A stretch of DNA of 64,000 bases from Cryobacterium frigoriphilum (GTDB lineage: Bacteria > Actinomycetota > Actinomycetes > Actinomycetales > Microbacteriaceae), in NCBI RefSeq assembly GCF_004403305.1, contig NZ_SOHE01000069.1:102521-166520 (forward strand), written 5' to 3'. This document shows, in pieces, positions 1 through 7,886 of this stretch; position 1 is the stretch's first letter, and each line of letters starts with the position of its first letter. A program made the translations under genes and the position numbers. Below the pieces are notes generated by a model. It did not search any database, had not been told where the DNA came from, and worked only from the letters and a program-made list of their open reading frames with translations.

Positions 1-1103
1 TCTCGTTCCTTTTGGAGCTTGTCGATGGGTCGGGTCAGGTCGTCGCCACCGCGCAGGCGGTGGATGTAGTCGCCGATGGCCTGGATGGGTAGGCGCAGAT
101 CGTCGATCCAACTCCGGTGGGAGTGGTACATGCCAGACCCATAGGAGAAGGAGAACCACGGGTCCTTGCTCACGTCCAGAGCGCTCAGCCAGGTTTGGCC
201 GGCTTCGGAGTCTGCGAGGTTGCTCAGCAGCTCGGCCTCGGTCGTGGCCGCGATCACCAGCTCGCCGACTCCGAGCTCCTCGGCCCGGCGCGCAAGCGCC
301 CGCAGCTCGTCATCGGGACGAAACAGCAGCACGTCGACGCCGCTCACCATGCGGGAGATGGTCTGGTCGTCGATTTCCGGAAAGTGTTCCTTGCACAGAG
401 TGAGGAATTGGAGGTACGCGGCGTAACCCAGGTTCAGGAATTCTGAATGCAGGGTCCAGATCTGATCGCCATGTTCCAGCAACCGGTGATACGCGACCAG
501 GAGCTGATTGGCCTGGGTCGGCCCGCGATCTTCCGTCACACGCTCCAAGGATTCAAACTCCGACAGCGGTGGAACTTCGATGTCGCGCACGGCCCGGATG
601 GCGGTCGTGACCCGGCCTTCCCACTCGGCGTACAGGGCGTCCCAGTTCTGAAAGTAGTAGCCGGCGCGTTTGCCGAACTCCTCCGCCCGGCGAGCCTGCT
701 CATCGGCGTCGGGGCTGGCGATCGTGGACATGTAGGTATAGCCGTTGATGACACGCACGTCCAAACCCTTGGCCGGCGGCAGGGCGAAGACGCGGGTGTT
801 GGTCACCCCGGTCCCGGTGAAGGCCCCGTCGATGGTGACCTGGTCGAACGGATACGAGACTTCCGGGTAGTGCAGGGAGTTGCGAAACCAGGTCTTGGCG
901 GAATCCTCGGCCTGACGCGAGGGCAGAAAACGGTTGTGGTAGGCGTACATGTCCTCCCACCCCTCGGCCCCCTCGGGCGTCTCGATCTCGTACGGATCGG
1001 GGAAGCTGCGTTCCGTCGGTGTGGTGACGTCCGACGACGACGGTTTTGCTGCTGCACCTTCTTCCACTGCATTTTCTTCCACTGCATTGTCCGTGGTGGT
1101 CAT
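1..1103 (-). CDS. PEP-utilising enzyme, CreH / phenylphosphate-synthase-like (partial, 3' end beyond window)
   Basis: The frame is open without a stop from ATG 1103 to the window edge, giving 367 N-terminal residues. After an acidic, low-complexity first 30 residues comes a segment (GWEDMYAYHNRF, NTRVFALPPAKG, NGYTYMS, FQNWDALYAEWEGR) that I recognise from PEP-utilising mobile-domain proteins. That family includes phenylphosphate synthase subunits and CreH of Corynebacterium p-cresol catabolism, which phosphorylate a phenolic hydroxyl using a PEP/ATP-derived phosphoryl group. The swivelling phosphohistidine domain would lie in the missing C-terminus, so it is unseen. The gene is divergent from two iclR genes, an amidohydrolase and an aromatic-type ALDH, which fits aromatic catabolism. 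The substrate is inferred from context only; the family call is fairly safe. Confidence 0.72.
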   Translation of the reverse strand, partial: MTTTDNAVEENAVEEGAAAKPSSSDVTTPTERSFPDPYEIETPEGAEGWEDMYAYHNRFLPSRQAEDSAKTWFRNSLHYPEVSYPFDQVTIDGAFTGTGVTNTRVFALPPAKGLDVRVINGYTYMSTIASPDADEQARRAEEFGKRAGYYFQNWDALYAEWEGRVTTAIRAVRDIEVPPLSEFESLERVTEDRGPTQANQLLVAYHRLLEHGDQIWTLHSEFLNLGYAAYLQFLTLCKEHFPEIDDQTISRMVSGVDVLLFRPDDELRALARRAEELGVGELVIAATTEAELLSNLADSEAGQTWLSALDVSKDPWFSFSYGSGMYHSHRSWIDDLRLPIQAIGDYIHRLRGGDDLTRPIDKLQKER

Positions 1104-1183
1104 GACTGCTCCTTTGCGTCCATGGGTGCCCGGCGAGGGGACTGGATGTCAGTATGAACGGTTCCCCGGCCCGTCGCACGACA

Positions 1184-1204
1184 TCTTTTCACTCAATGAA
1201 AAGA
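1184..1204. promoter_or_regulatory. Palindrome 1, probable IclR operator
   Basis: TCTTTTCA, five bases, TGAAAAGA is a perfect 8-bp inverted repeat. It lies in the 227-bp gap between the divergent PEP-utilising gene and the first iclR gene. Its core TTTCA-N5-TGAAA recurs at 1261-1275, which suggests one regulator binds both. Confidence 0.6.
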
Positions 1205-1259
1205 ATCTTCGGGGGATGCCGAGTCATCATCCTGAATCGAACGGGTGACAGTAAATGGC

Positions 1260-1275
1260 TTTTCATCAAATGAAA
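1260..1275. promoter_or_regulatory. Palindrome 2, probable IclR operator
   Basis: TTTCA-N5-TGAAA matches the core of the palindrome at 1184-1204; the two centres are about 74 bp apart. It sits about 55 bp upstream of the preferred start of the first iclR gene, a position suited to autoregulation, while the first site is nearer the divergent gene. Confidence 0.6.
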
Positions 1276-1330
1276 TTGACACTAGGGTGAGGTCATCAGC
1301 GACTCGCTGGTGTCCGACGAGGAGGTCGAG

Positions 1331-2119
1331 ATGGCTCAGTCCGGTATCTCCGTGCCCGACCAGACCGCAGGGCCGGGCAAGTCCGTCACCGAGCGGGCGT
1401 TCGCCGTGCTCATGTCCTTCGACATGATGCACCGCTCGATGACCCTCTCGCAGATCTCCCGGCGCAGCGGCCTTCCGCTGGCGACAACATTTCGACTGCT
1501 CAACCACCTCGAAGGCATTTCTGCAGTGCAACGGGACACCGGCGGACGTTACGCAATCGGACCCAAAATCTGGGAATTGGGCATTCTGGCACCCACCCAC
1601 GACGTGATCGGAATGGGCACCCGGCCACTGTTGGTTCGGCTGGCCGCCAAGACGAACATGATGGTCAGGGTGTTCGTCTTCAACGGACAGAAGGCCCTGT
1701 GTGTTGAGGAGGTACTGGCCAATGGAGCGAGCTCCCCGAGAACCGGACCCGGAACCGTGCTCACCCTGATCGACTCGGCCGTGGGGCACATTCTCATGGT
1801 GCAGATGTCCCAGGCTGATCGCGTCGCACTGCCGCTGACTCGAACGCAGTATTCCCGCCTCGAAGAGCGATTGGCCGTGATCGGCGAGCGCGGCTGGGCG
1901 CGCCGAACCGACGACGATGGCGACGTGGAATACGCCGTACCCATCTACTCTGACGGGCGCCCACCGATGGCGCTGTCGCTCAGCACGCCGCCGTCGGAGA
2001 CATCCGTTCTACTCCGCCACGAGCCACCCATCGACAGACTGATCCCCGAGCTTCGCGGCGTCGCCCGCAGCATCGCGGCCGTGCTGTCCTCGACAAGAGA
2101 GGAATCCGACCATGAGTGA
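1331..2119 (+). CDS. IclR-family transcriptional regulator 1
   Basis: 262 residues. The N-terminal winged helix-turn-helix (roughly residues 15-75: SVTERAFAVLMSFD, LSQISRRSGLPLATTFRLL) is followed by the IclR effector-binding domain to the C-terminus. I chose ATG 1331 because AGGAGG lies about 6 bases upstream; a GTG at 1310 would add seven residues without a ribosome site. The next iclR gene starts inside its last codons (8-base overlap), so the two are co-translated. The effector domain looks divergent from the second copy (for example FNGQKALCVEEV), so the paralogues probably sense different ligands. It is likely to control the divergent PEP-utilising gene and the downstream catabolic genes through the two palindromes upstream. 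Confidence 0.9.
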   Translation: MAQSGISVPDQTAGPGKSVTERAFAVLMSFDMMHRSMTLSQISRRSGLPLATTFRLLNHLEGISAVQRDTGGRYAIGPKIWELGILAPTHDVIGMGTRPLLVRLAAKTNMMVRVFVFNGQKALCVEEVLANGASSPRTGPGTVLTLIDSAVGHILMVQMSQADRVALPLTRTQYSRLEERLAVIGERGWARRTDDDGDVEYAVPIYSDGRPPMALSLSTPPSETSVLLRHEPPIDRLIPELRGVARSIAAVLSSTREESDHE

Positions 2120-2918
2120 TGAGCCGTACAAGAGTTCCGCCAAGTCCGTCACCGCGCGGGCTCTGGCGGTGCTGGCGGCCTTCGATGTCGACACACCGCT
2201 TCTCTCCCTCAGCCAGCTCGCCCGCAAAGCGGGACTTCCCGTCGCAACCGTGTACCGACTTGCCGGTGAACTCGAGGACGGACGCTTTCTTGACCGCGAC
2301 AGCGCCGGGCGTTATGGACTCGGGGTCAGACTCTGGGAGATGGGCCTCCTCACCCCCATCCATGGTCGACTACGCGAGACAGCCATGCCGTTTCTGCTCA
2401 ATCTGCAGTATGAGTGTCGCGAAACCGTGCAGCTGGCGGTGTGCGACGGCACGAACGCCATCTATATCGAAAAATTGACCTCCGAAATTTCCGTGCCGGT
2501 GCAGAGCCGTATCGGTGCCCGGATACCGTTACACGCCTCCGGAGTCGGCAAGGCTTTGCTTGCCTTCAGTTCTGAGGACTTCACGGAGGCGATTCTCGCA
2601 CTGCCCCTCACGCAGTACACCCCGGAAACCGTCACCGATCGACGGCTCCTGCTGCGGCAACTCGCGCAGATTCGACAGCGCGGCTTCAGCCTCAGCCATC
2701 AGGAATACCAGCGGGGAGCCAGCTCTCTCGCCGCCCCCGTGATGGTCAACGGAACGGTTCAGGCGGCAATCGGTATCGTCAGCTACGAACTCAGGACCGA
2801 CCTGGTTCAGTACGCACCGGCGTTGCTCGGCGTGGCGAGCAGGCTGGCCCAGCGTTTGCAAGATGCGGCCGGAGTCGCGTACCCGAGCATCAAAGACCCC
2901 ATAAGGAGTGCTGAATAG
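2112..2918 (+). CDS. IclR-family transcriptional regulator 2
   Basis: 268 residues with an N-terminal HTH (SVTARALAVLAAFD, LSQLARKAGLPVATVYRLAGEL) and a complete IclR effector domain (QSRIGARIPLHASGVGKALLA is the usual conserved stretch). The ribosome site GAGAGGA precedes ATG 2112, which overlaps the upstream iclR gene. The stop codon overlaps the GTG start of the amidohydrolase by one base. The run iclR-iclR-amidohydrolase-ALDH is therefore probably a single transcript. Its effector is likely an aromatic acid or CoA ester by analogy with IclR regulators of aromatic pathways; that is inference. Confidence 0.92.
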   Translation: MSDEPYKSSAKSVTARALAVLAAFDVDTPLLSLSQLARKAGLPVATVYRLAGELEDGRFLDRDSAGRYGLGVRLWEMGLLTPIHGRLRETAMPFLLNLQYECRETVQLAVCDGTNAIYIEKLTSEISVPVQSRIGARIPLHASGVGKALLAFSSEDFTEAILALPLTQYTPETVTDRRLLLRQLAQIRQRGFSLSHQEYQRGASSLAAPVMVNGTVQAAIGIVSYELRTDLVQYAPALLGVASRLAQRLQDAAGVAYPSIKDPIRSAE

Positions 2919-3796
2919 TGCCATACGAACCCCGGCTCGACATCGACGCGCTGGTCGCAATTGACACCCACGTGCATGTGGAAGTGGATGATCATGGTCA
3001 CCACGCATTACCGCAACAACTGGTCGACGCGGCCAGTAAGTACTTCAAGGCTGCCGGGCCTCGGCCCGGACTCGATGCGATCGCCGACATGTACCGGGAA
3101 CGCAAGATGGCGGCGGTGGTGTTCACCGTCGATGCGTCGAGTCACCTCGGACATCCGCCGAACAGCAGCGAAGAGATCGCACGCGGTGCCGCTCGCAACA
3201 ACGACGTTCTGATTCCGTTTGGGTCGGTGGACCCCCACCACGGATCCGCCGCGATTGCTACAGCCCAACGGTTGGTGAGCGATTTCGGTGTGCGCGGCTT
3301 CAAATTTCATCCGAGCGTGCAGAACTTCGACCCGAGCGATACAGAGCACTACCCCCTGTATGAGGTCTTACAGTCGTTCAACCTGCCCGTGATCTTTCAC
3401 ACTGGCCAGACCGGAATCGGCTCCGGGCTGCCGGGAGGATTCGGGATCAAGCTGGGACTATCGAATCCCATGCTGCTCGACTCGGTCGCGGCCGACTTTC
3501 CAGAATTGCAGATCGTGATGGCTCACCCGTCCGTGCCCTGGCAGGACGAAGCGTTGGCGGTCGCAACCCACAAGAAGAACGTCTGGATCGACCTCTCGGG
3601 GTGGTCGCCAAAGTACTTTCCCCCCAGCCTGGTGCGCCAGGCCAAGTCAATTCTGCAAGACAAGGTCCTCTTCGGCTCCGACTTTCCGCTTATCTCCCCG
3701 GACCGGTGGATGAAGGATTTTGCCCTGCTCGAATTCGATGACGCGGTTCGCATGAAAATCGTCAAGGACAACGCCGTGCGGTTGCTGGGGCTCTAG
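2918..3796 (+). CDS. Amidohydrolase-2 family metal-dependent hydrolase/decarboxylase (CouO/ACMSD-like)
   Basis: 292 residues starting at GTG 2918, with AAGGAG upstream. The TIM-barrel metal ligands are visible: H18-x-H20 (DTHVHVE), H161 (IFHTG), H203 (MAHPS) and D255 (FGSDFP). This pattern is that of the amidohydrolase-2 family, which includes ACMSD, gamma-resorcylate decarboxylase and the beta-ketoacyl-CoA hydrolase CouO of Rhodococcus hydroxycinnamate catabolism. Lying between an IclR gene and an aromatic ALDH, a hydrolase or decarboxylase acting on an aromatic intermediate is the best guess. The family is secure; the exact reaction is open. Confidence 0.85.
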   Translation: MPYEPRLDIDALVAIDTHVHVEVDDHGHHALPQQLVDAASKYFKAAGPRPGLDAIADMYRERKMAAVVFTVDASSHLGHPPNSSEEIARGAARNNDVLIPFGSVDPHHGSAAIATAQRLVSDFGVRGFKFHPSVQNFDPSDTEHYPLYEVLQSFNLPVIFHTGQTGIGSGLPGGFGIKLGLSNPMLLDSVAADFPELQIVMAHPSVPWQDEALAVATHKKNVWIDLSGWSPKYFPPSLVRQAKSILQDKVLFGSDFPLISPDRWMKDFALLEFDDAVRMKIVKDNAVRLLGL

Positions 3797-3828
3797 CGCC
3801 CCGCGCGGCCCGGTTCGAAAGGATGACA

Positions 3829-5283
3829 ATGGTGTTTTTTGAACAGTCAAAATGGGACGGCAAGACCTTTCTGGGTGGATGGACCAGCCTCGCGGGAACG
3901 ACAGCCGTCGTCTCTCCGGCGTCGGGTGAGCGGATCGGCGCGTATGCCACGGGCTCGGCCGCGGACATTGCGGCGGCAGCAGATCTGGCCGTCAACGCCC
4001 AGCAGCTCTGGGCGACGACGTCGCCGGAGGTTCGCTCGGCGGTGCTGCGACGGGCCGCGATGCTCATCGAGCAGAACGTTGGCGTCCTCGCCCAGTGGCT
4101 GTCCGATGAGGCAGGGTCCGCGAGCGGCAAGGCAGGCTTTGAAGCCGGACTCGTCGCCGCGGAGTTCCACCTCGCCTCGGCCACGGCACTGATGCCGTAC
4201 GGTCAACTTCTGCGAACCGGGCGTCCTCGTCTGAGCATGGCTCGCCGTCTCCCCGTCGGAGTGGTCGGCATCATCTCACCGTTCAACTTTCCCTCCATCC
4301 TCTCTGCCCGGTCGATAGCACCGGCCCTCGCGTTGGGTAACGCCGTCATCATTAAGCCCGACCCTCGCACGACCATCACGGGAGGTTTGTTCTTCGCCGA
4401 GGTGCTCGAGCAAGCCGGGTTGCCGGTGGGCCTGTTCAGTGTCGTCCCCGGCGGCGCGGATGTCGGCTCGGCGCTGGTCGACGAGCCCCGTGTGCCCGTG
4501 ATCTCCTTCACCGGCTCGACTCCGGCCGGTCGCGCAATCGGCGCGCGCGGGGGCGAATTGCTCAAACGCGTGCACCTTGAGCTCGGTGGAAACAACGCTC
4601 TGGTCGTGCTGGACGATGCCGATGTGGAAGCCGCCGCATCTGCCGGTGCCTGGGGTTCGTTCCTGCACCAGGGGCAAGTCTGTATGACGACCGGTCGCCA
4701 CCTCGTTCATGAGAGCCTCTATGCCCGATACGTCGATCTGCTGACCGAAAAGGCACTCAACATCCCGGTCGGGGCTCCCGCCAGCGGCGCTCCTCTGGGG
4801 CCGATCATCGACGCCGGACAGCGCGACAAGGTTCACTCGATCGTCACAGACAGCGTCGCGGCTGGCGCGCGGCTAACGGCTGGCGGTGCCTACGACGGAC
4901 TGTTCTACCGGCCCACGGTGCTGGCTGATGTGAGCGTGAACCACCGCGCGTTCGCTGAGGAGATCTTTGGACCGGTCGCCCCGGTCACGAGTTTCTCGAC
5001 GATCGATGACCTCGTCCAGCTCGTCAACAGCTCGAAATTCGGGCTTTCCCTGTCGCTGCTGACGGGCAACGCCTACCGCGCGTTCGAGATCGCAGACAGG
5101 ATGCCGAGCGGCATCCTGCATGTCAACGATCAGACCGTCGACGACGAAGCGCAGGCGCCGTTCGGCGGGGTCGGCGACTCGGGAACGGGCGCTCGCTTCG
5201 GCGGGCACGACGCGAATATTGAGGCTTTTACGGAGACCCAGTGGGTGACCATTCAAGGCGAGATTGCCCCCTACCCGTTCTAG
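3829..5283 (+). CDS. Benzaldehyde-dehydrogenase-like NAD(P)+ aldehyde dehydrogenase
   Basis: 484 residues in the ALDH superfamily. The catalytic residues are E251 (HLELGGNNA) and C285 (GQVCMTT), with the Rossmann segment SFTGSTPAGR before them. The Leu-Glu-Leu-Gly-Gly-Asn-Asn version is typical of XylC/benzaldehyde and vanillin dehydrogenase relatives. ATG 3829 is preferred to ATG 3823 because GAAAGG abuts 3823 directly but is correctly spaced for 3829. It follows the amidohydrolase by 32 bases and is probably the last gene of that operon. In context it would oxidise an aromatic aldehyde, such as a hydroxybenzaldehyde, to the acid; substrate inferred. Confidence 0.88.
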   Translation: MVFFEQSKWDGKTFLGGWTSLAGTTAVVSPASGERIGAYATGSAADIAAAADLAVNAQQLWATTSPEVRSAVLRRAAMLIEQNVGVLAQWLSDEAGSASGKAGFEAGLVAAEFHLASATALMPYGQLLRTGRPRLSMARRLPVGVVGIISPFNFPSILSARSIAPALALGNAVIIKPDPRTTITGGLFFAEVLEQAGLPVGLFSVVPGGADVGSALVDEPRVPVISFTGSTPAGRAIGARGGELLKRVHLELGGNNALVVLDDADVEAAASAGAWGSFLHQGQVCMTTGRHLVHESLYARYVDLLTEKALNIPVGAPASGAPLGPIIDAGQRDKVHSIVTDSVAAGARLTAGGAYDGLFYRPTVLADVSVNHRAFAEEIFGPVAPVTSFSTIDDLVQLVNSSKFGLSLSLLTGNAYRAFEIADRMPSGILHVNDQTVDDEAQAPFGGVGDSGTGARFGGHDANIEAFTETQWVTIQGEIAPYPF

Positions 5284-5362
5284 CATTCGGGGTTGTTGCC
5301 GCTCTGGGTCAGGCGTAGCTTAAAAAGAAACGGCGTCACCTCGTTCTGAGGAGGTGGAGAAG

Positions 5363-5512
5363 ATGATGCGACGACTTCGTTGTCGGGTTGGGTTGCACCG
5401 ATGGGTCCTCAAGCAGGACTCACGGGATGCGCCGAGGTACTACGGCTGTCGCTTCTGCGACAAGATGATGGAATTTGACGGTCGTCCCGCGGCGTACTTC
5501 GGTGGCTTCTGA
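5363..5512 (+). CDS. 49-residue Cys-rich small protein (putative zinc-ribbon miniprotein)
   Basis: The start ATGATG is preceded by a strong ribosome site (GAGGAGGTGGAG). The product begins MMRRLRCRVGLHRW and later has YYGCRFCDK, so a Cys-x4-His pair and a Cys-x2-Cys pair could bind one zinc. It resembles the small C-x4-H-x-W...C-x2-C proteins found in many actinobacteria and phages (DUF1660-like). It stands alone downstream of the ALDH gene. No function can be assigned; the strong ribosome site and motif argue that it is real. Confidence 0.6.
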   Translation: MMRRLRCRVGLHRWVLKQDSRDAPRYYGCRFCDKMMEFDGRPAAYFGGF

Positions 5513-5540
5513 GCATCCGTCTGGGCATCCGTCTGAGGCA

Positions 5541-6023
5541 TTAGGGCCGTGGCGGTACCACCAAGACCAGGCACGCTGCGTGCCGTAAGCACTGCCTGCT
5601 CACGGACCCCAGCAGCATTCCCGCGAAATCACCGCGCCCGCGCGTGCCAACGACCAGCAAACGGGCGTCGTGTGACAGGGCGATGAGCGCTTGTGCGGGC
5701 GCCGCATAGACGGGCCGGTAGAAAATCGACACCAGAGGAAATCTCTCGATCAGGGCGCGCGAATCCTGCTCGAGTTCGTCGTGCACGGCGGCCTCATACT
5801 CTTCGAGTGAAGACACGTAGCCGAACTCCCAGACGGATGGCCGCGGCGCGGTCGTGATGGACCAAGCCCGGACGAGAACGATGGGGACGTACAGCTCATC
5901 GGCAAGCTCCAGTGCCACGGCCAGTGCGGTGTCCGCACCCGCGGATCCATCGTGTCCGACCACGATGCTTTCGCTCGGAGCTGGCACCAGATCCGAGTTG
6001 TTCATTGCGCCGTCGAAGCGCAT
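5541..6023 (-). CDS. Universal stress protein (UspA family)
   Basis: 160 residues, one Usp domain. The N-terminal SIVVGHDGSAGADTALAVA and C-terminal ATP-binding motif VGTRGRGDFAGMLLGSVSRQ match the G-x2-G-x9-G-S signature of ATP-binding UspA proteins. The ribosome site AAGGAGAA lies over the end of terC, and ATG 6023 is only 12 bases after the terC stop, so the two are an operon. A role in stress or dormancy is known for the family; nothing more specific shows. Confidence 0.9.
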   Translation of the reverse strand: MRFDGAMNNSDLVPAPSESIVVGHDGSAGADTALAVALELADELYVPIVLVRAWSITTAPRPSVWEFGYVSSLEEYEAAVHDELEQDSRALIERFPLVSIFYRPVYAAPAQALIALSHDARLLVVGTRGRGDFAGMLLGSVSRQCLRHAACLVLVVPPRP

Positions 6024-6035
6024 TGACGGTTCTCC

Positions 6036-7223
6036 TTACCGGGCCAGATATTCTGCGTGCTGTCGGTGGGCATCCGCTACCTGCTCGCGGATCGTGTCAA
6101 CGTCCTTGGCCTTGTTGCGGTACTTCAGGTCCATTTTCAGAATCTGAGTTTCTTCGTCGGCCAGCAGCTGGTAGATACGCTCGCGCTCGGCGTGATCGGC
6201 CGTGTAGGCCAGGTCCAGATAGCTGCCGGCATGGCGGCGTGCGTTGTTGATGGCGGTCTGGGCTTTGCCGGCCTTGCTCAGAAGCGAGGCCACAACGGTC
6301 ACGATGAGCGTGCCGATGATGACGCTCAGGGACAGGCCCGTGCTGATCTCGACGACCGGCACCGGTTCGCCGTCATTGATGAACGGCAGGTTGTTCTCGT
6401 GCAGAGCGTGGAGCACGAGCTTGACACCGATGAAGGCCAGGATGACTGCCAGGCCGTAAGAAAGGTAGATGAGGCGGTCCAGCAGTCCGTCAATCAAAAA
6501 GTACAGCTGGCGCAGGCCCATGAGCGAGAAGGCGGTGGCGGTGAAGACGATGTAGACATTCTGCGTCAGGCCAAAAATCGCGGGTATCGAGTCCAGCGCG
6601 AAGAGGATGTCGGTGCCGCCGATCGCCACCATGACCAGCAGCATGGGCGTGAGTGCCCTCTTGCCGTTGTGCATGGTGAACAGTTTGTCGCCGTCGTAGT
6701 GCTCGGTGGTGTGGAACAGTCGCCGGGCCAGACGGATCATCACGTTGTCGGCTTGGCTGTCACCATGCGCTTCGGGCTTGAGCAGATTGCCCGCCGTGAT
6801 CAGCAGGATCAGGCCGAAAATGTAGAACACCCACGCGAAGGAATTGATCAGGGCCGCGCCCAGAAAAATGAACCCGGTACGGGCGATCAGTGAGAAGACA
6901 ATTCCGAACAGCAGCACCTTCTGCTGGTCCTCGCGGGGCACCCGAAAGCTCGCCATGATGATCAGGAAGACGAACAGGTTGTCCACCGACAGCGCCTTCT
7001 CCGTGATGTAGCCGGCGAAGTACTCCGACCCCATCGTGCCCCCACCGAAGATCAGAACCAGAATTCCGAACACGATGGCAAGCCCGACGTAAATGGAAGA
7101 CCAGAGCGCCGCTTCCTTCAGCGTGGGAACGTGGGCCTTGCGGATGTGGAAGAAATAGTCGAAGGCGAGCAGTGCCAGGATGACGACGATGGTCATGCCC
7201 CAGACGAGGGGTGAAACAGTCAT
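6036..7223 (-). CDS. TerC/Alx-family integral membrane protein (metal-ion efflux/homeostasis)
   Basis: 395 residues with about nine hydrophobic helices and the TerC signatures TEKALSVDNLFVF and GGTDILFALDSIPAI. The acidic residues in these helices are thought to bind metal; Alx of E. coli exports manganese. A cytosolic tail (from about residue 320) is hydrophilic and helical, rich in Arg/Glu. The usp gene follows at 12 bases. I looked for a yybP-ykoY manganese riboswitch in the 90 bases upstream and did not see one. Confidence 0.9.
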   Translation of the reverse strand: MTVSPLVWGMTIVVILALLAFDYFFHIRKAHVPTLKEAALWSSIYVGLAIVFGILVLIFGGGTMGSEYFAGYITEKALSVDNLFVFLIIMASFRVPREDQQKVLLFGIVFSLIARTGFIFLGAALINSFAWVFYIFGLILLITAGNLLKPEAHGDSQADNVMIRLARRLFHTTEHYDGDKLFTMHNGKRALTPMLLVMVAIGGTDILFALDSIPAIFGLTQNVYIVFTATAFSLMGLRQLYFLIDGLLDRLIYLSYGLAVILAFIGVKLVLHALHENNLPFINDGEPVPVVEISTGLSLSVIIGTLIVTVVASLLSKAGKAQTAINNARRHAGSYLDLAYTADHAERERIYQLLADEETQILKMDLKYRNKAKDVDTIREQVADAHRQHAEYLAR

Positions 7224-7563
7224 GAGACCTTGCTTTCCAGTGGTGGTGGCCGAGCATCGAGCAGTGACATGGCGCGGTCGATCAATTACCGCCGTTAGCG
7301 ATACGATAACCCGTTCATCTGTGCACGGGTAGCGAGCGGTGGGTCCCGGTTAAGCGAGCCGTGGCTCCCGCGTGAGGTATTTCAGCGGTGTCATCCCTGC
7401 TCGAAGGTGAATTGCGCTTCGAGCCAATGATCAAAGTGATACGTGATGCCATCCAGCCACGACGCATCAAGCTGACTGACATGGGTGCCGCGAGGCTCGC
7501 GTGACAATGCTGCTCGCGCAGGCCGAGATCAAGATTTCCTCTGCGACCCGCACCTGGAGGTTT
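7224..7563. other. 340-bp gap without a recognised gene
   Basis: This gap lies between divergent terC and the small membrane-protein gene. It should hold the promoters of both. I see no riboswitch, tRNA or notable inverted repeat. An antisense frame here looks like a chance high-GC ORF. Confidence 0.4.
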
Positions 7564-7815
7564 ATGAAACTGGTGCGGAACGCGCTTGTGCTCATCGCCG
7601 TGCTCCTGGTGTTCTGGCTCGCCTACCAGTTGACCCAAGCATTAAACGTCACCGACTTTATCCGCGCCGCGGGCGCGCTCGTTATCGGGGGACCGGGACT
7701 GTTCATCACGGGCATGGTGAAGTCGGCGGCCGAGGAACTCACGCTGGCCGAGACCGGTCGACAGGACATTGCGGAGCGAATCGCCGCTCTGAGCGAGCAC
7801 TCCGCAGCCGGTTAG
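7564..7815 (+). CDS. Small predicted membrane protein, 83 residues
   Basis: GGAGG ends four bases before ATG 7564, which is why I reject the longer start at 7501. The product has two hydrophobic segments (ALVLIAVLLVFWLAYQL and AAGALVIGGPGLFITGMV) and a short charged C-terminal helix with AETGRQDIAERI. It stands alone, convergent with the alpha/beta hydrolase gene. I do not recognise the family. A two-helix inner-membrane hairpin is all the sequence shows. Confidence 0.6.
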   Translation: MKLVRNALVLIAVLLVFWLAYQLTQALNVTDFIRAAGALVIGGPGLFITGMVKSAAEELTLAETGRQDIAERIAALSEHSAAG

Positions 7816-7886
7816 GAGTAGGCGCTTCTCCATCACGATCTGTTCGCGGAGCGCGCGACAGAGGGGCGCAAGCCCGACACCGCCGA

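Noticed and set aside
7224..7320. yybP-ykoY manganese riboswitch upstream of terC
   Set aside because: Searched because some alx/terC genes have one; the conserved core is not visible.
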